NCBI GenBank assembly: GCA_963701815.1
Contig: CAVPBN010000050.1
Coordinates: 283,914-347,913, forward strand
Reading direction: 5' to 3'
DNA: 64,000 nucleotides
Source of the DNA: AP-15 sp963701815
Lineage (GTDB): Bacteria; Pseudomonadota; Alphaproteobacteria; ATCC43930; CGMCC-115725
Part shown: in pieces, positions 19,259 through 28,503 of the stretch
How the letters are laid out: each line of letters starts with the position of its first letter
Position numbering within the stretch: the first letter of the stretch is position 1
Position numbers and translations under genes: made by a program
The notes under the pieces: model-generated
Database searches by the model: none
Told to the model about the DNA's origin: nothing
What the model saw: only the letters and a program-made list of their open reading frames with translations

Positions 19259-19900
19259 ATGCCCTGGTCACGCGACGACATGGCGCGGCGCGCCGCAGCC
19301 GAGCTGGAGGACGGCTTCTACGTCAATCTCGGGATCGGCATCCCGACCCTGGTGTCGAATTTCATCCCGCCAGGGATCACGGTGCAGCTGCAGAGCGAGA
19401 ACGGCATGCTCGGCATGGGACCGTTTCCGTTCGAGGGCGACGAAGATCCGGACCTGATCAACGCCGGCAAGCAGACGATCACCGAATTGCCGACGACGAG
19501 CTATTTCGACAGCGCGCAGTCTTTCGGCATGATTCGCGGCGGTCATATCGATCTGTCGATCCTCGGCGCGATGCAGGTGGCCGAAAACGGCGACCTTGCC
19601 AATTGGATGATCCCGGGGCGGGTGGTCAAGGGGATGGGCGGGGCGATGGACCTTGTCGCCGGCGTCAAGCGGGTCATCGTGCTGATGGAGCACACCGCGC
19701 GCGGCGAACCCAAGCTGTTGCACCGCTGCACCTTGCCGCTGACCGGGCAGGGGGTGGTCGACACGGTGATCACCGAGCTCGGCGTCTTCCGGATCGCCCG
19801 CGCCGGGATGACCCTGGTCGAGTTGGCGCCCGGCGTCTCGCTCGACGACGTCCGGGGGAAGACCGAGGCCTCGTTTGCGATCCACCCTTCGGTTGGGTGA
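19259..19900 (+). CDS. scoB: 3-oxoacid CoA-transferase subunit B
   Basis: A 213-aa beta subunit. The catalytic glutamate is in LQSENGMLGMGPFP (SENG motif, Glu about residue 46), followed by INAGKQTITELP, SFGMIRGGHIDLSILGAMQV and WMIPGRVVKGMGGAMDL, all family signatures. GAGAGGAG precedes ATG 19259 (MPWSRDDMARRAA). With scoA it supports ketone body or poly-hydroxybutyrate degradation. Confidence 0.93.
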   Translation: MPWSRDDMARRAAAELEDGFYVNLGIGIPTLVSNFIPPGITVQLQSENGMLGMGPFPFEGDEDPDLINAGKQTITELPTTSYFDSAQSFGMIRGGHIDLSILGAMQVAENGDLANWMIPGRVVKGMGGAMDLVAGVKRVIVLMEHTARGEPKLLHRCTLPLTGQGVVDTVITELGVFRIARAGMTLVELAPGVSLDDVRGKTEASFAIHPSVG

Positions 19901-20026
19901 GTTGCTGGCCCGGTATCGCGGTGCCCTGATGCAACCGGCAGGCACAATGGCGGCGAGTGTCCCGGGTTTTGGCAAAGACCGTCTGCCGCAGCGTCGCGGT
20001 CCGGTGCCGGAGCAGGCGCCTCTCTC

Positions 20027-21355
20027 ATGGAAAACAGCGGCGTAGACGGCGATCCGCCGCGGCCGTCGGAGCAGCCCCCGACGGCGATCGCGCTGCCGAG
20101 CCCCTCGGCCAAGCCCAGCTTCGGCCGCCCGCCATCGATGCCTGCCGGGTTGGCCCGGCCGCCGGCGCGACGGCTTCAACCGCGGTTGCCCGGTGAGGCT
20201 GCGGCGCGCGACTTGCGGCTCGACTTTTTCCGCGGTCTGTCCCTGGTGTTCATCTTCATCGACCATATCCCGGGCAACATCCTCAGCTGGTTCACGCTGC
20301 AGTCGGTCCAGTTCTTCGACGCCGCCGAAGTCTTCATCTTTATTTCAGGCTACACCGCTGCCCTGGTCTATGGTCGAGCTTTTGCTGTGCAGGGCCGCCT
20401 TTACGCGACGGCGCAGATCCTGCGGCGCGCATGGCAACTTTATGTCGCCCATATATTTCTGTTCATGATCTTCATTGCCGAAGTATCCTACACGGTGATG
20501 ACCTTCAACAATCCGATGTACAATGACGAAATGCGCGTCGGCGACTTTCTCGGCGAGCCGCATATCGCCGTGATCAAGGCGTTGCTGCTTCAATTCCAGC
20601 CGACCTTCCTCGACATCCTGCCGCTCTACATCGTGCTTCTGGCGGTTTTTCCGATCGTTCTGTTCGGATTGCAGTGGCGGCCGCTGGTGGTTCTGATCCC
20701 GTCCCTTGCGGTCTACCTCGTGGTCCAGGCGACCGGGCTGTTGGTGCCGGCCTATCCGCCCGGCGATGTCTGGTATTTCAACCCACTCGCCTGGCAGGTC
20801 TTGTTTGTCGCAGGGGCGGCGATGGGTCTCGGCAAGGTGCCGGCGATGTCCGTCTGGCGGGGACGGCGTCTGGCCGGGGTGATTCTGGCGGCGGCGGCGA
20901 CGGTCCTGGCGATCGGTTTCGCCGTCAGGCTCAGCTGGACGATCCACGGCCTGTGGGACCCGTTCCCGGGTTTCTTTCTGAGGCAGCTTTGGCCGGTCAA
21001 TAAGACCAATCTGTCGCCGATCCGCTTGCTGCCGTTTGCCGCCGCGGTCGTGGTGGCGGCGGCCGTGGTGTCGCCCGACGCGAGGTTCCTGCGTTCGGCT
21101 GCGGCCAGGCCGCTGGTGCTGTGCGGCCGCCAATCGCTCGAAATTTTTTGTTTGGGCATCCTGTTATCGGCCCTCGGACATTTCGTCATCTCGGAATATG
21201 ATGCAACGATTCCGGTTCAGCTCGTCGTCAATTTGATCGGTATCCTGGCGATGTACCTGACCGCAAGAATGATCGACTGGTACAAGGCGATGGATCGGAT
21301 GCGGCAGCCGGAAATCGGTTCGACCGCCTCCGGCAGGGGGGGTGGCGCCGGTTGA
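20027..21355 (+). CDS. opgC: OpgC-type glucan succinyltransferase (membrane acyltransferase)
   Basis: A 442-aa integral membrane protein of the OpgC family, which succinylates osmoregulated periplasmic glucans. After a Pro-rich cytoplasmic N-tail of about 60 residues comes LRLDFFRGLSLVFIFIDHIP, the family's first helix with the Asp-Phe-Phe-Arg-Gly motif and conserved His, then FFDAAEVFIFISGYTAALVY. About ten membrane segments follow, e.g. FLDILPLYIVLLAVFPIVLF and FNPLAWQVLFVAGAAMGLG. The C-terminus keeps VLCGRQSLEIFCLGILLSAL. It is followed without a gap by two SGNH-hydrolase genes (TGATG overlaps), suggesting one envelope-glycan modification operon. Confidence 0.88.
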   Translation: MENSGVDGDPPRPSEQPPTAIALPSPSAKPSFGRPPSMPAGLARPPARRLQPRLPGEAAARDLRLDFFRGLSLVFIFIDHIPGNILSWFTLQSVQFFDAAEVFIFISGYTAALVYGRAFAVQGRLYATAQILRRAWQLYVAHIFLFMIFIAEVSYTVMTFNNPMYNDEMRVGDFLGEPHIAVIKALLLQFQPTFLDILPLYIVLLAVFPIVLFGLQWRPLVVLIPSLAVYLVVQATGLLVPAYPPGDVWYFNPLAWQVLFVAGAAMGLGKVPAMSVWRGRRLAGVILAAAATVLAIGFAVRLSWTIHGLWDPFPGFFLRQLWPVNKTNLSPIRLLPFAAAVVVAAAVVSPDARFLRSAAARPLVLCGRQSLEIFCLGILLSALGHFVISEYDATIPVQLVVNLIGILAMYLTARMIDWYKAMDRMRQPEIGSTASGRGGGAG

Positions 21356-22104
21356 TGATCTGGCGATGCCTGATCGCCGGCACGCGGTGCCGCGTCTGGT
21401 TGACGGCGGGTGCTCTGTTGGCGCTGCCGCCTGCCTATGCCGCGGCGTGCGAGGTGCCGGCCGAGTTGATGCAGGTCGATGCCAAGCTGCCGCACCTGAG
21501 CGCCCGTCTGCGCGCCGGGGGGCCGGTCACGATTGTCGCCATCGGCGGTTCCTCGACTGCCGGCGCCGCCGCCGGGTCGACCGATCTTGCCTATCCGCAT
21601 CGAATGCAGGAGGCGCTTGCAGGCTGGTACCCCTCGGCGCCGGTCACCGTTATCAACAGGGGCGTCCCGCATCAGTCGGCACAGCAGATGTTGGCCCGGT
21701 TTCCGGCCGATGTGCTGGCGGCACACCCGGTTTTGGTGATCTGGGAAACCGGCGCCACCGACGCCGTCCGCGGCATCGATGTCGACGAGTTCGCCGGGAC
21801 CCTGCAAACCGGCGCAGACGAACTCCGGGCCCGTTCGATCGACCTGATTTTCGTCAACATGCAATTCTCCGAGCGGATCACTGCCGTCGTTGATTTCGAG
21901 CGTTATCTGAAGGCGATTTACCGGGTCGCCGATTTCGCCGACCTCTATGTTTTTCCGCGCTACGAGATCATGCGCTACTGGAGCGAGCAGAACATGTTCA
22001 ACTTCGACAATCTGGCCAAGGCCGAGCGCGCCCTCCTCGCCGCCAAGATCTATCAGTGTCTCGGTCTCAAGCTGGCCGAGGCTATCCGGACTGCGTTGCG
22101 GTGA
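21355..22104 (+). CDS. Exported SGNH-fold protein lacking the usual Asp-His dyad
   Basis: A 249-aa protein. It has a signal peptide (LTAGALLALPPAYAAACE, cleavage near residue 31) and the SGNH block I in VTIVAIGGSSTAGAAAG. Block III-like VIWETGATDAV has Thr rather than Asn at the oxyanion position. Near the C-terminus, where active members carry DxxH, the sequence is NFDNLAKAERALLA with no His, so catalysis is doubtful. It starts at ATG 21355, overlapping the opgC stop (TGATG), and its stop overlaps the next paralogue in the same way. It is probably periplasmic and part of glucan/polysaccharide acyl-group handling. Identity to the downstream copy is limited to the motif regions. Confidence 0.75.
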   Translation: MIWRCLIAGTRCRVWLTAGALLALPPAYAAACEVPAELMQVDAKLPHLSARLRAGGPVTIVAIGGSSTAGAAAGSTDLAYPHRMQEALAGWYPSAPVTVINRGVPHQSAQQMLARFPADVLAAHPVLVIWETGATDAVRGIDVDEFAGTLQTGADELRARSIDLIFVNMQFSERITAVVDFERYLKAIYRVADFADLYVFPRYEIMRYWSEQNMFNFDNLAKAERALLAAKIYQCLGLKLAEAIRTALR

Positions 22105-22979
22105 TGTCCCGCCCCGGAGCGCTGCCGGCCATCGGCATCGCGATGCTGCTGGCCGTGGGCCGCCCCGTCGCGGCCGGCGGACCGATAATCCTCGGCGGGC
22201 CCGACTGCGCCGCGCCGCCGGCGCTCCAGGCGATCGCCGCCCGGCTCGACCGCAGCGCCGCGCGGATCGAGGAAGGCAAATCCTTGACCATCCTGGCCAT
22301 CGGCTCGTCCTCGACCCGAGGCAACGGGGCCACCAGCCCGGCGATGAGCTATCCCAGCCGCCTGGAGCGCGAGCTCAGACGGCGCTTCCCGGCGGTTGAC
22401 ATCAAGATCGTCAATGACGGGATCGGCGGTCAGGACGTCGCCGAGGAGCTGGGCCGGGTCGTTCGCGACGTGGCCATCTTTGATCCTGATTTGGCAATCT
22501 GGCAGCTCGGCACCAACGCGGTGCTGCGGCGCGACAATCTCGATGTCGATCGTGCTCTGATCGAGCGCGGCGTCGGTCTGCTCAAAAAAAGCGGGGTCAA
22601 CGTCGTCCTGATGGATTTGCAATACGCCCCCCGGGTTCTCGCGCGACCGGCGTCGGTCGAGATGGAAGCGCTGCTGGCCGACATCGCCCGGCATGCGCAG
22701 ATTGGGCTCTTTCGCCGCTTTGCAATCATGCGGGAGTGGGACCGCTCGGCCCGATTTCCGCACGGGGCGATGATCGGGCCCGATGGGCTGCACATGACCG
22801 ATGCCAGCTATGGCTGTCTGGCGATCGATCTTGCCGGCTCGCTTGCGGCAAATTGGGCGACGCATGCCAGGGTCGCAGCGGCGGCGGGAAGCCGGGTTGC
22901 CCAGACTGCCGTCGCCGCTACGCGGCTGGATCGCACCGCCCACCCGCAGAGCAACCCGGTTCCCTCGGATGCCCGCTGA
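22104..22979 (+). CDS. Exported SGNH/GDSL-family hydrolase
   Basis: A 291-aa periplasmic esterase-like protein. It has a signal-like N-terminus (GIAMLLAVGRPVAAGG) and block I LTILAIGSSSTRGNG (nucleophile Ser). VNDGIGGQDVAEELG is the block II Gly region, IWQLGTNAVLR is block III with Asn, and GPDGLHMTDASYGCLA holds the Asp and His of DxxH. All catalytic elements are present, unlike its upstream neighbour. The start at 22104 overlaps the preceding stop (TGATG). The last 45 residues are Ala/Arg-rich and outside the domain. A likely role is adding or removing acyl groups on periplasmic glucans with OpgC. Confidence 0.8.
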   Translation: MSRPGALPAIGIAMLLAVGRPVAAGGPIILGGPDCAAPPALQAIAARLDRSAARIEEGKSLTILAIGSSSTRGNGATSPAMSYPSRLERELRRRFPAVDIKIVNDGIGGQDVAEELGRVVRDVAIFDPDLAIWQLGTNAVLRRDNLDVDRALIERGVGLLKKSGVNVVLMDLQYAPRVLARPASVEMEALLADIARHAQIGLFRRFAIMREWDRSARFPHGAMIGPDGLHMTDASYGCLAIDLAGSLAANWATHARVAAAAGSRVAQTAVAATRLDRTAHPQSNPVPSDAR

Positions 22980-23609
22980 GGTTGGACGACGGCCTTGTCC
23001 GGGTTTAGCCTGACGCCGCGGTCCGGGTGACCGCGTCTCCAGACAGGCTCGCCCCCGACCAGCCCAATGGTTGCCGATGCCGGCAAAAATCTGCGGGACT
23101 GCGGCAGAACGCCGCGGGAATCGGAGCGGCCGGACACCGCCGATCGGCACGCCGTCGGGCCGGCACCTCGGCAATAGCCGAAGTTAACCGCGATTTTAAT
23201 CGGGTTTTCAACTGATTGCATATATGATGATTGCGATGTGGCCAAGGGCCACAATATGTTGTCGGTAGGATATTGGATCGCGGATCAGGAGGGACGTATT
23301 CGGCATTTAATCTGCGGCAACTTGCGGACTGCCGGAAAGATCCGCACTCTCGCCATAATCGCTTGGCATACTGATTGCGACAGCCAAGCGTGCCATCTCC
23401 TGATGGGGGCGAGTGCCGCGATCCGGGGTCGGCTGCAAATCCGCCGGGGGGCGGTCGAGGGGCGGGCGGCAGCGTGAGGCCGCGGGCTGCGGAACCGGCG
23501 GGCAGGGCGGACGGGTTGTCGACGGTGTTTTCGTTCGCACGGCGTTCACCCCTTGGGTGGTACGGAAGGGAGCAACGACTTGAGCGCAGGCTTCGGTTTG
23601 AGGTGTGAC
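22980..23609. other. Intergenic region upstream of prkA
   Basis: About 630 bases with no credible gene. It is AT-rich around 23160-23260 (for example CAACTGATTGCATATATGAT at 23211-23230), where the promoter of the prkA operon could lie. A perfect hairpin GTGGCC-AAG-GGCCAC is at 23238-23252. The long distance suggests a structured or regulated leader, in keeping with the stationary-phase/nutrient control known for prkA operons in other bacteria. Confidence 0.5.
23238..23252 (+). promoter_or_regulatory. Perfect inverted repeat GTGGCC-AAG-GGCCAC
   Basis: A 6-bp stem with a 3-base loop in the long leader of prkA, just downstream of an AT-rich patch. It may be an operator or a small RNA hairpin; no more can be said from sequence. 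Confidence 0.3.
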
Positions 23610-25556
23610 ATGAGAGTCGACGAAGGGATTTTCGGGCTCTATTCGCGGTTGTACGACAACCGGCGAGAGGTCGAGTTCTCGATCGAGGAGTATCTCGGCA
23701 AATGCTCGGACGACCCGTCGTTCTATGCGAGCGCCGCTGAACGCATGCTCGGCGCCATCGGCGAGCCGGTGATGGTCGACACCAGCCAGGACGGGCGTTT
23801 CGGCCGAATCTTCATGAACCGCACGATCAAGGTCTACCCGGAGTTCGCCGATTTCTTCGGGATGGAGGAGACGATCGAGCGCATCGTCGGCTTCTTCCGG
23901 CACGCCGCCCAGGGGCTCGAAGAGCGCAAGCAGATCCTCTATCTGCTGGGCCCGGTCGGCGGCGGCAAATCCTCGCTCGCCGAACGGTTGAAGCAGCTGA
24001 TGGAAAAGGAGCCGGTCTACGTGCTGAAGGCCGGCAAGGAGATCAGCCCGGTATTCGAGAGCCCGCTCGGGCTGTTCGATACGGTGACGCTCGGCCCCGA
24101 ACTGGAAAAGCGCTACGGCATCCCGATCCGCCGCCTGACCGGCACGATTTCTCCTTGGGCGGTCAAGCGGCTGGACGAGTTCGCCGGCGATATCAGCCGG
24201 TTCAGCGTCGTCCGCCTGCAACCCTCCCGGCTCAAGCAGATCTGCATCGCCAAGACCGAGCCCGGCGACGAGAACAACCAGGATGTGTCGAGTTTGGTCG
24301 GCAAGGTCGACATCCGCAAACTCGAATTCTTCAGCCAGAACGATCCGGACGCGTATTCCTATTCGGGCGGGCTCAACCGTACGACCCAGGGTCTGCTCGA
24401 ATTCGTCGAGATGTTCAAGGCGCCGATCAAGATGCTGCATCCGCTGCTGACCTCGACGCAGGAGGGCAATTACGTCGGGTCCGAGAATATCGGCGGCATA
24501 CCCTACCAGGGCATCGTGCTGGCGCATTCGAACGAGGCTGAATGGCAATCCTTCAAGAACAATAAAAACAATGAAGCCTTCATTGATCGAATTTCTGTAA
24601 TCAAGGTACCCTATTGCCTGCGGGCCACCGAAGAGCGTAAGATTTATGAAAAGCTGTTGCAAAACAGCGAACTTTCCAATGCGCCTTGCGCGCCGTCGAC
24701 ATTGGACATCCTGTCGCGGTTCAGCGTGTTGTCACGGGTCAAACCGCACGAGAACTCAAACCTATATTCAAAGATGCGGGTCTATGATGGCGAGAGTTTG
24801 AAGGATACCGATCCGCGGGCAAAATCCGGCCAGGAATATCGCGACGCGGCCGGAGTCGATGAAGGGATGGACGGGATCTCGACGCGCTTTGCCTTCAAGG
24901 TGTTGTCGAGCACGTTCAATTTCGACACCATGGAGGTGGCGGCCGATCCGGTGCATTTGATGTATGTGCTCGAACAGGCGATCTGGCGCGAACAGTTTCC
25001 GGACGATACCGAAAAGAAATACCTGAACTTCATCAAGGCCGAGCTTGCGCCGCGCTATGCCGAGTTTATCGGTCACGAGATCCAGAAGGCGTATCTCGAA
25101 TCCTATTCGGATTACGGGCAGAACCTGTTCGACCGCTATGTCGCCTACGCCGATGCCTGGATCGAGGACCAGGACTACAAGGACCCGGACACCGGGCAGC
25201 TGATGAACCGCGAGCTGTTGAACCAGGAGCTGTCGAAGATCGAAAAGCCGGCCGGCATCGCCAATCCGAAGGACTTCCGCAACGAGGTGGTCAAGTTCGC
25301 GTTGCGGGCGCGGGCCGCCAATTCGGGGCGCAATCCGTCATGGACCTCGTATGAGAAGTTGCGCGAGGTCATCGAGCGGCGCATGTTTTCCCAGGTCGAG
25401 GATCTGCTGCCGGTGATCAGCTTCGGCTCGAAGAAGGATTCCGACACGGAAAAGAAGCATGCGGATTTTCTCGAGCGGATGGTATCGCGCGGCTATACCG
25501 AGCGGCAGGTCCGCCGTTTGGTCGAGTGGTATATGCGGGTGAACAAGGCCGGGTAG
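23610..25556 (+). CDS. prkA: PrkA serine protein kinase (YeaG family)
   Basis: A 648-aa AAA+-type protein kinase, full length for the family. It has IEEYLGKCSDDPSFYASAAE near the N-terminus, Walker A LLGPVGGGKSSLAERLK (about residues 112-128), LLTSTQEGNYVGSENIG, VLAHSNEAEWQSFKNNKNNE and FIDRISVIKVPYCLRATEE, then the PrkA C-terminal kinase-like domain. ATG 23610 (MRVDEGIFGLYSRLY) with GAGGTG upstream gives the standard N-terminus. In E. coli, YeaG acts with YeaH in nitrogen starvation and stationary-phase responses. Here prkA, yeaH and spoVR form a three-gene operon with the usual order. Confidence 0.95.
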   Translation: MRVDEGIFGLYSRLYDNRREVEFSIEEYLGKCSDDPSFYASAAERMLGAIGEPVMVDTSQDGRFGRIFMNRTIKVYPEFADFFGMEETIERIVGFFRHAAQGLEERKQILYLLGPVGGGKSSLAERLKQLMEKEPVYVLKAGKEISPVFESPLGLFDTVTLGPELEKRYGIPIRRLTGTISPWAVKRLDEFAGDISRFSVVRLQPSRLKQICIAKTEPGDENNQDVSSLVGKVDIRKLEFFSQNDPDAYSYSGGLNRTTQGLLEFVEMFKAPIKMLHPLLTSTQEGNYVGSENIGGIPYQGIVLAHSNEAEWQSFKNNKNNEAFIDRISVIKVPYCLRATEERKIYEKLLQNSELSNAPCAPSTLDILSRFSVLSRVKPHENSNLYSKMRVYDGESLKDTDPRAKSGQEYRDAAGVDEGMDGISTRFAFKVLSSTFNFDTMEVAADPVHLMYVLEQAIWREQFPDDTEKKYLNFIKAELAPRYAEFIGHEIQKAYLESYSDYGQNLFDRYVAYADAWIEDQDYKDPDTGQLMNRELLNQELSKIEKPAGIANPKDFRNEVVKFALRARAANSGRNPSWTSYEKLREVIERRMFSQVEDLLPVISFGSKKDSDTEKKHADFLERMVSRGYTERQVRRLVEWYMRVNKAG

Positions 25557-25587
25557 ACGCGATGCACGCCAGTTTGGAGGGGAGTCG

Positions 25588-26877
25588 ATGAACATAGTCG
25601 ATCGTCGTCCGAACCCCAAAGGCAAGAGCCTCGGCAACCGCCAACGTTTTCTCTCCCGCGCCCGCTCGGAAGTCCGGTCGGCGGTCCAGAACGCGCTGCG
25701 TAAGCGCAAGGTCGCCGATGTCGAGCATGGCGAAAAGGTGGCGATCCCGACGCGAGGGATCAGCGAGCCGGCGTTTCATCACAGCCGGCGCACCGGCCGC
25801 AGCGAGCACGTCGTTCCCGGCAACAAGGAGTATTTGAAGGGCGACGAAATCCCGCGGCCGACCGGCGGGGAGGGGCGCGGCGGGTCCCAGGGCAGCCCTG
25901 ACGGGTCGGGCGAGGATGCGTTCGAGTTCACCTTGTCGAAGGACGAGTTCCTCGACATGTTTTTTGAGGATCTCGAACTCCCCGACCTTGTCAAAAAGAG
26001 CCTCAAGGAGACGTTTGCGGTCGATCTGCAGCGCGCCGGCTACACGGTCAGCGGCAGTCCCGCCAATCTCAGCGTCAGGCGGACGATGCGCAACAGCATG
26101 GCCCGACGCATTTCGCTGCGGCGCCCCAAGCAGTCCGAGCTCGAGGCGTTGCGCGCCGCGTTGGACGAGGCGCGGGAGCGGGGCGCCGAGGATGAAGTAG
26201 AAAGGCTGTTGCGCGATCTCGGCCGCTTGGAGTACCGCACCAAGATCATACCCTATATCGACCCGGTCGATGTACGATACAATCGCTTCGAGCGGGTGCC
26301 GCGCCCCAATACCGAGGCAGTCATGTTCTGCCTGATGGACGTATCGGGGTCGATGACCGAGGCGATGAAAGACCTCGCCAAGCGGTTTTTCATGTTGCTG
26401 CACGTATTTCTGACGCGGCGCTATCGGCATGTCGATGTCGTCTTTATCCGCCACACCAGCACGGCGGAGGAGGTCGACGAGGAGACTTTTTTTTACAGCC
26501 GCGAGACCGGCGGCACGGTGGTATCGACGGCCCTCGAAAAGATGCTGGAGATCGCGCGCGCCCGCTATCCGACGGACCGTTGGAACATCTATGCCGCGCA
26601 AGCCTCCGACGGCGACAATTACGGCGCAGACAGCGGTCGCTGCGTCGCCTTGCTGGGCGACGAGGTATTGCCGTTGTGCCAATATTTCGCCTATGTCGAA
26701 GTCGGCGACGGCATGGGCGGCAGCCTGACCGGTCTTGCCCGCGACAGCGATTTGTGGCGCGCCTATAACGAGGTGGCGCCGGCGCACCCGCATTTTGCGA
26801 TGCGCCGGGTCAACGACCCGTCGCAGATCTTCTCGGTGTTCCACGAACTATTCTCGAAAGGGGGCGTGCGTGCCTGA
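25588..26877 (+). CDS. yeaH: YeaH/YhbH family protein with VWA-like domain
   Basis: A 429-aa partner of PrkA. The start MNIVDRRPNPKGKSLGNRQR is diagnostic. A Gly/Ser-rich hinge follows (GGEGRGGSQGSPDGSGED), then FTLSKDEFLDMFFEDLELP and a metal-ion-dependent adhesion-like site VMFCLMDVSGSMTEAMKDLA (DVSGSM at about 251-256), then SDGDNYGADSGRC. GGAGGGGAG precedes the ATG. The stop overlaps the spoVR start by 8 bases (GTGCCTGA). It may serve as substrate or adaptor of the kinase; that is family knowledge, not visible here. Confidence 0.93.
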   Translation: MNIVDRRPNPKGKSLGNRQRFLSRARSEVRSAVQNALRKRKVADVEHGEKVAIPTRGISEPAFHHSRRTGRSEHVVPGNKEYLKGDEIPRPTGGEGRGGSQGSPDGSGEDAFEFTLSKDEFLDMFFEDLELPDLVKKSLKETFAVDLQRAGYTVSGSPANLSVRRTMRNSMARRISLRRPKQSELEALRAALDEARERGAEDEVERLLRDLGRLEYRTKIIPYIDPVDVRYNRFERVPRPNTEAVMFCLMDVSGSMTEAMKDLAKRFFMLLHVFLTRRYRHVDVVFIRHTSTAEEVDEETFFYSRETGGTVVSTALEKMLEIARARYPTDRWNIYAAQASDGDNYGADSGRCVALLGDEVLPLCQYFAYVEVGDGMGGSLTGLARDSDLWRAYNEVAPAHPHFAMRRVNDPSQIFSVFHELFSKGGVRA

Positions 26878-28441
26878 TTCGCGCTTGTCGCCGGCGATGC
26901 GGCTCGACGCCGCGGCCCCGCTGTTTTCCGGCCCGAACTGGGATTATGAAGCGTTGCGCCGGACCTATGACGCGATCGAGCAGATCGCGCTCGACGAACT
27001 GGGGCTCAACGTTTATCCGGTGCAGGTCGAGGTCATCACCTCCGAGCAGATGCTCGATGCCTATGCCTCGGTCGGCTTGCCGCTGATGTACCATCACTGG
27101 AGCTTCGGCAAGCGCTTCGCCTTTCACGAGGCACTGTATCGCAAGGGATTGCAGGGCCTCGCCTACGAGATCGTCATCAACTCGAATCCCTGCATCTGCT
27201 ATATCATGGAAGAAAACTCCATGACCATGCAGACGTTGGTTATGGCCCATGCTGCGTTTGGTCATAACCATTTTTTCAAGAACAATTATCTGTTCAGACA
27301 ATGGACCGATGCCAACGGCATTCTGGATTATCTGATATTTGCACGCGATTATGTCGCAAAATGTGAGGAAAAGTATGGGACCGAAGCCGTCGAGCGGGTC
27401 CTCGATGCTGCGCATGCGCTGAACGATCACGGCGTCAACCGATATGCTCACCGTGCCAAGCCGAATTTGGACGAAGAGCGGCGCCGCGCGGAGGAGTGGC
27501 GGGCGCATTCCGAAGCAACCTACAACGATCTGTGGCGCACCGTACCCGGCGCCGGCAGAGACAGGGACGACCCCGACACCGCGGAGGCGCGGCTGCAGGA
27601 GATCAAGCGTCAACTGGGGTTGCCCGAAGAAAATCTATTGTATTTTATCGAAAAGCGAGCACCGCGCCTTGACGACTGGCAGCGCGAATTGGTGCGCATA
27701 GTTCGTTTGATCGCACAATACTTTTACCCTCAAAAGCAGACCCAGCTGATGAACGAGGGTTGCGCCACCTTTGTCCATTACGAGATCATGCGGCGGCTGC
27801 ACGACAAGGGTTTGATCACCGAAGGGTCGATGCTGGAATTTTTGCATTCGCATTCGAGCGTCGTGTTTCAACCCGATTTCGATGATCCGCGCTTCAGCGG
27901 CTTGAACCCGTACGCGCTCGGTTTCGCGATGATGAGCGACATTCGCCGGATCTGCGAGGAGCCGACCTCCGAAGATCGGGAATGGTTTCCCGACATCGCC
28001 GGGGGCGGCGACGCCTATGGCGTGTTGCGCCATGCCTGGGCCAACTACCGCGACGAGAGCTTTGTTCTGCAATATCTGAGCCCGGCGATGATCCGTCGGT
28101 TCCGCCTGTTCCAGGTTTCGGACGATCGTTCCAAGCCGGCGCTGCGGGTCGAGGAGATCCACGACGACATGGGCTATCGCAAGATCCGCAGCGCACTCTC
28201 GCGCCAGTACGATCTGTCGCGGCGCGAGCCCGACATCCAGGTCGTCGATGTCGATCTGAGAGGCGATCGCTGCCTAATTCTTGCGCATTATGTTCACAAC
28301 GGCGTCTTGCTGGCGGAAAAGAGCTGCCGTTCGGTGCTGCGGCACGTCGCCGTGCTGTGGGGCTATTCGGTCAAGTTGCTGGAGATCGATGCAGCCACCG
28401 ACAAGACTTTGAAGAGCTACGAGGCAGCCCCGCCCGGCTGA
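26870..28441 (+). CDS. spoVR: SpoVR family protein
   Basis: A 523-aa SpoVR/YcgB homologue. It shows FSGPNWDYEALRRTYDAIEQ, VITSEQMLDAYASVGLPLMY, HHWSFGKRFAFHE, MEENSMTMQTLVMAHAAFGH and MNEGCATFVHYEIMRRLHD, a His/Glu pattern suggesting a metal site, and ends with the conserved C-terminal domain (LAHYVHNGVLL). GTG 26870 is the likely start, coupled by an 8-base overlap to yeaH, with AAAGGGGG just upstream. SpoVR proteins accompany PrkA/YeaH in many proteobacteria; their biochemical activity is unknown. Confidence 0.93.
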   Translation: MPDSRLSPAMRLDAAAPLFSGPNWDYEALRRTYDAIEQIALDELGLNVYPVQVEVITSEQMLDAYASVGLPLMYHHWSFGKRFAFHEALYRKGLQGLAYEIVINSNPCICYIMEENSMTMQTLVMAHAAFGHNHFFKNNYLFRQWTDANGILDYLIFARDYVAKCEEKYGTEAVERVLDAAHALNDHGVNRYAHRAKPNLDEERRRAEEWRAHSEATYNDLWRTVPGAGRDRDDPDTAEARLQEIKRQLGLPEENLLYFIEKRAPRLDDWQRELVRIVRLIAQYFYPQKQTQLMNEGCATFVHYEIMRRLHDKGLITEGSMLEFLHSHSSVVFQPDFDDPRFSGLNPYALGFAMMSDIRRICEEPTSEDREWFPDIAGGGDAYGVLRHAWANYRDESFVLQYLSPAMIRRFRLFQVSDDRSKPALRVEEIHDDMGYRKIRSALSRQYDLSRREPDIQVVDVDLRGDRCLILAHYVHNGVLLAEKSCRSVLRHVAVLWGYSVKLLEIDAATDKTLKSYEAAPPG

Positions 28442-28503
28442 TTCTCGGGCGCGCCGCGTCCCGGGTGGGAGCACGCGGTCACGAATTCGCCCGTATCCGC
28501 AAA

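Noticed and set aside
23238..23477. 79-codon plus-strand ORF before prkA
   Set aside because: The start lies inside a perfect hairpin, there is no ribosome site, and the composition is not coding-like.
25417..26844. 475-codon minus-strand frame over yeaH
   Set aside because: It is antisense to yeaH and the end of prkA, whose motifs are all in the plus-strand frames.
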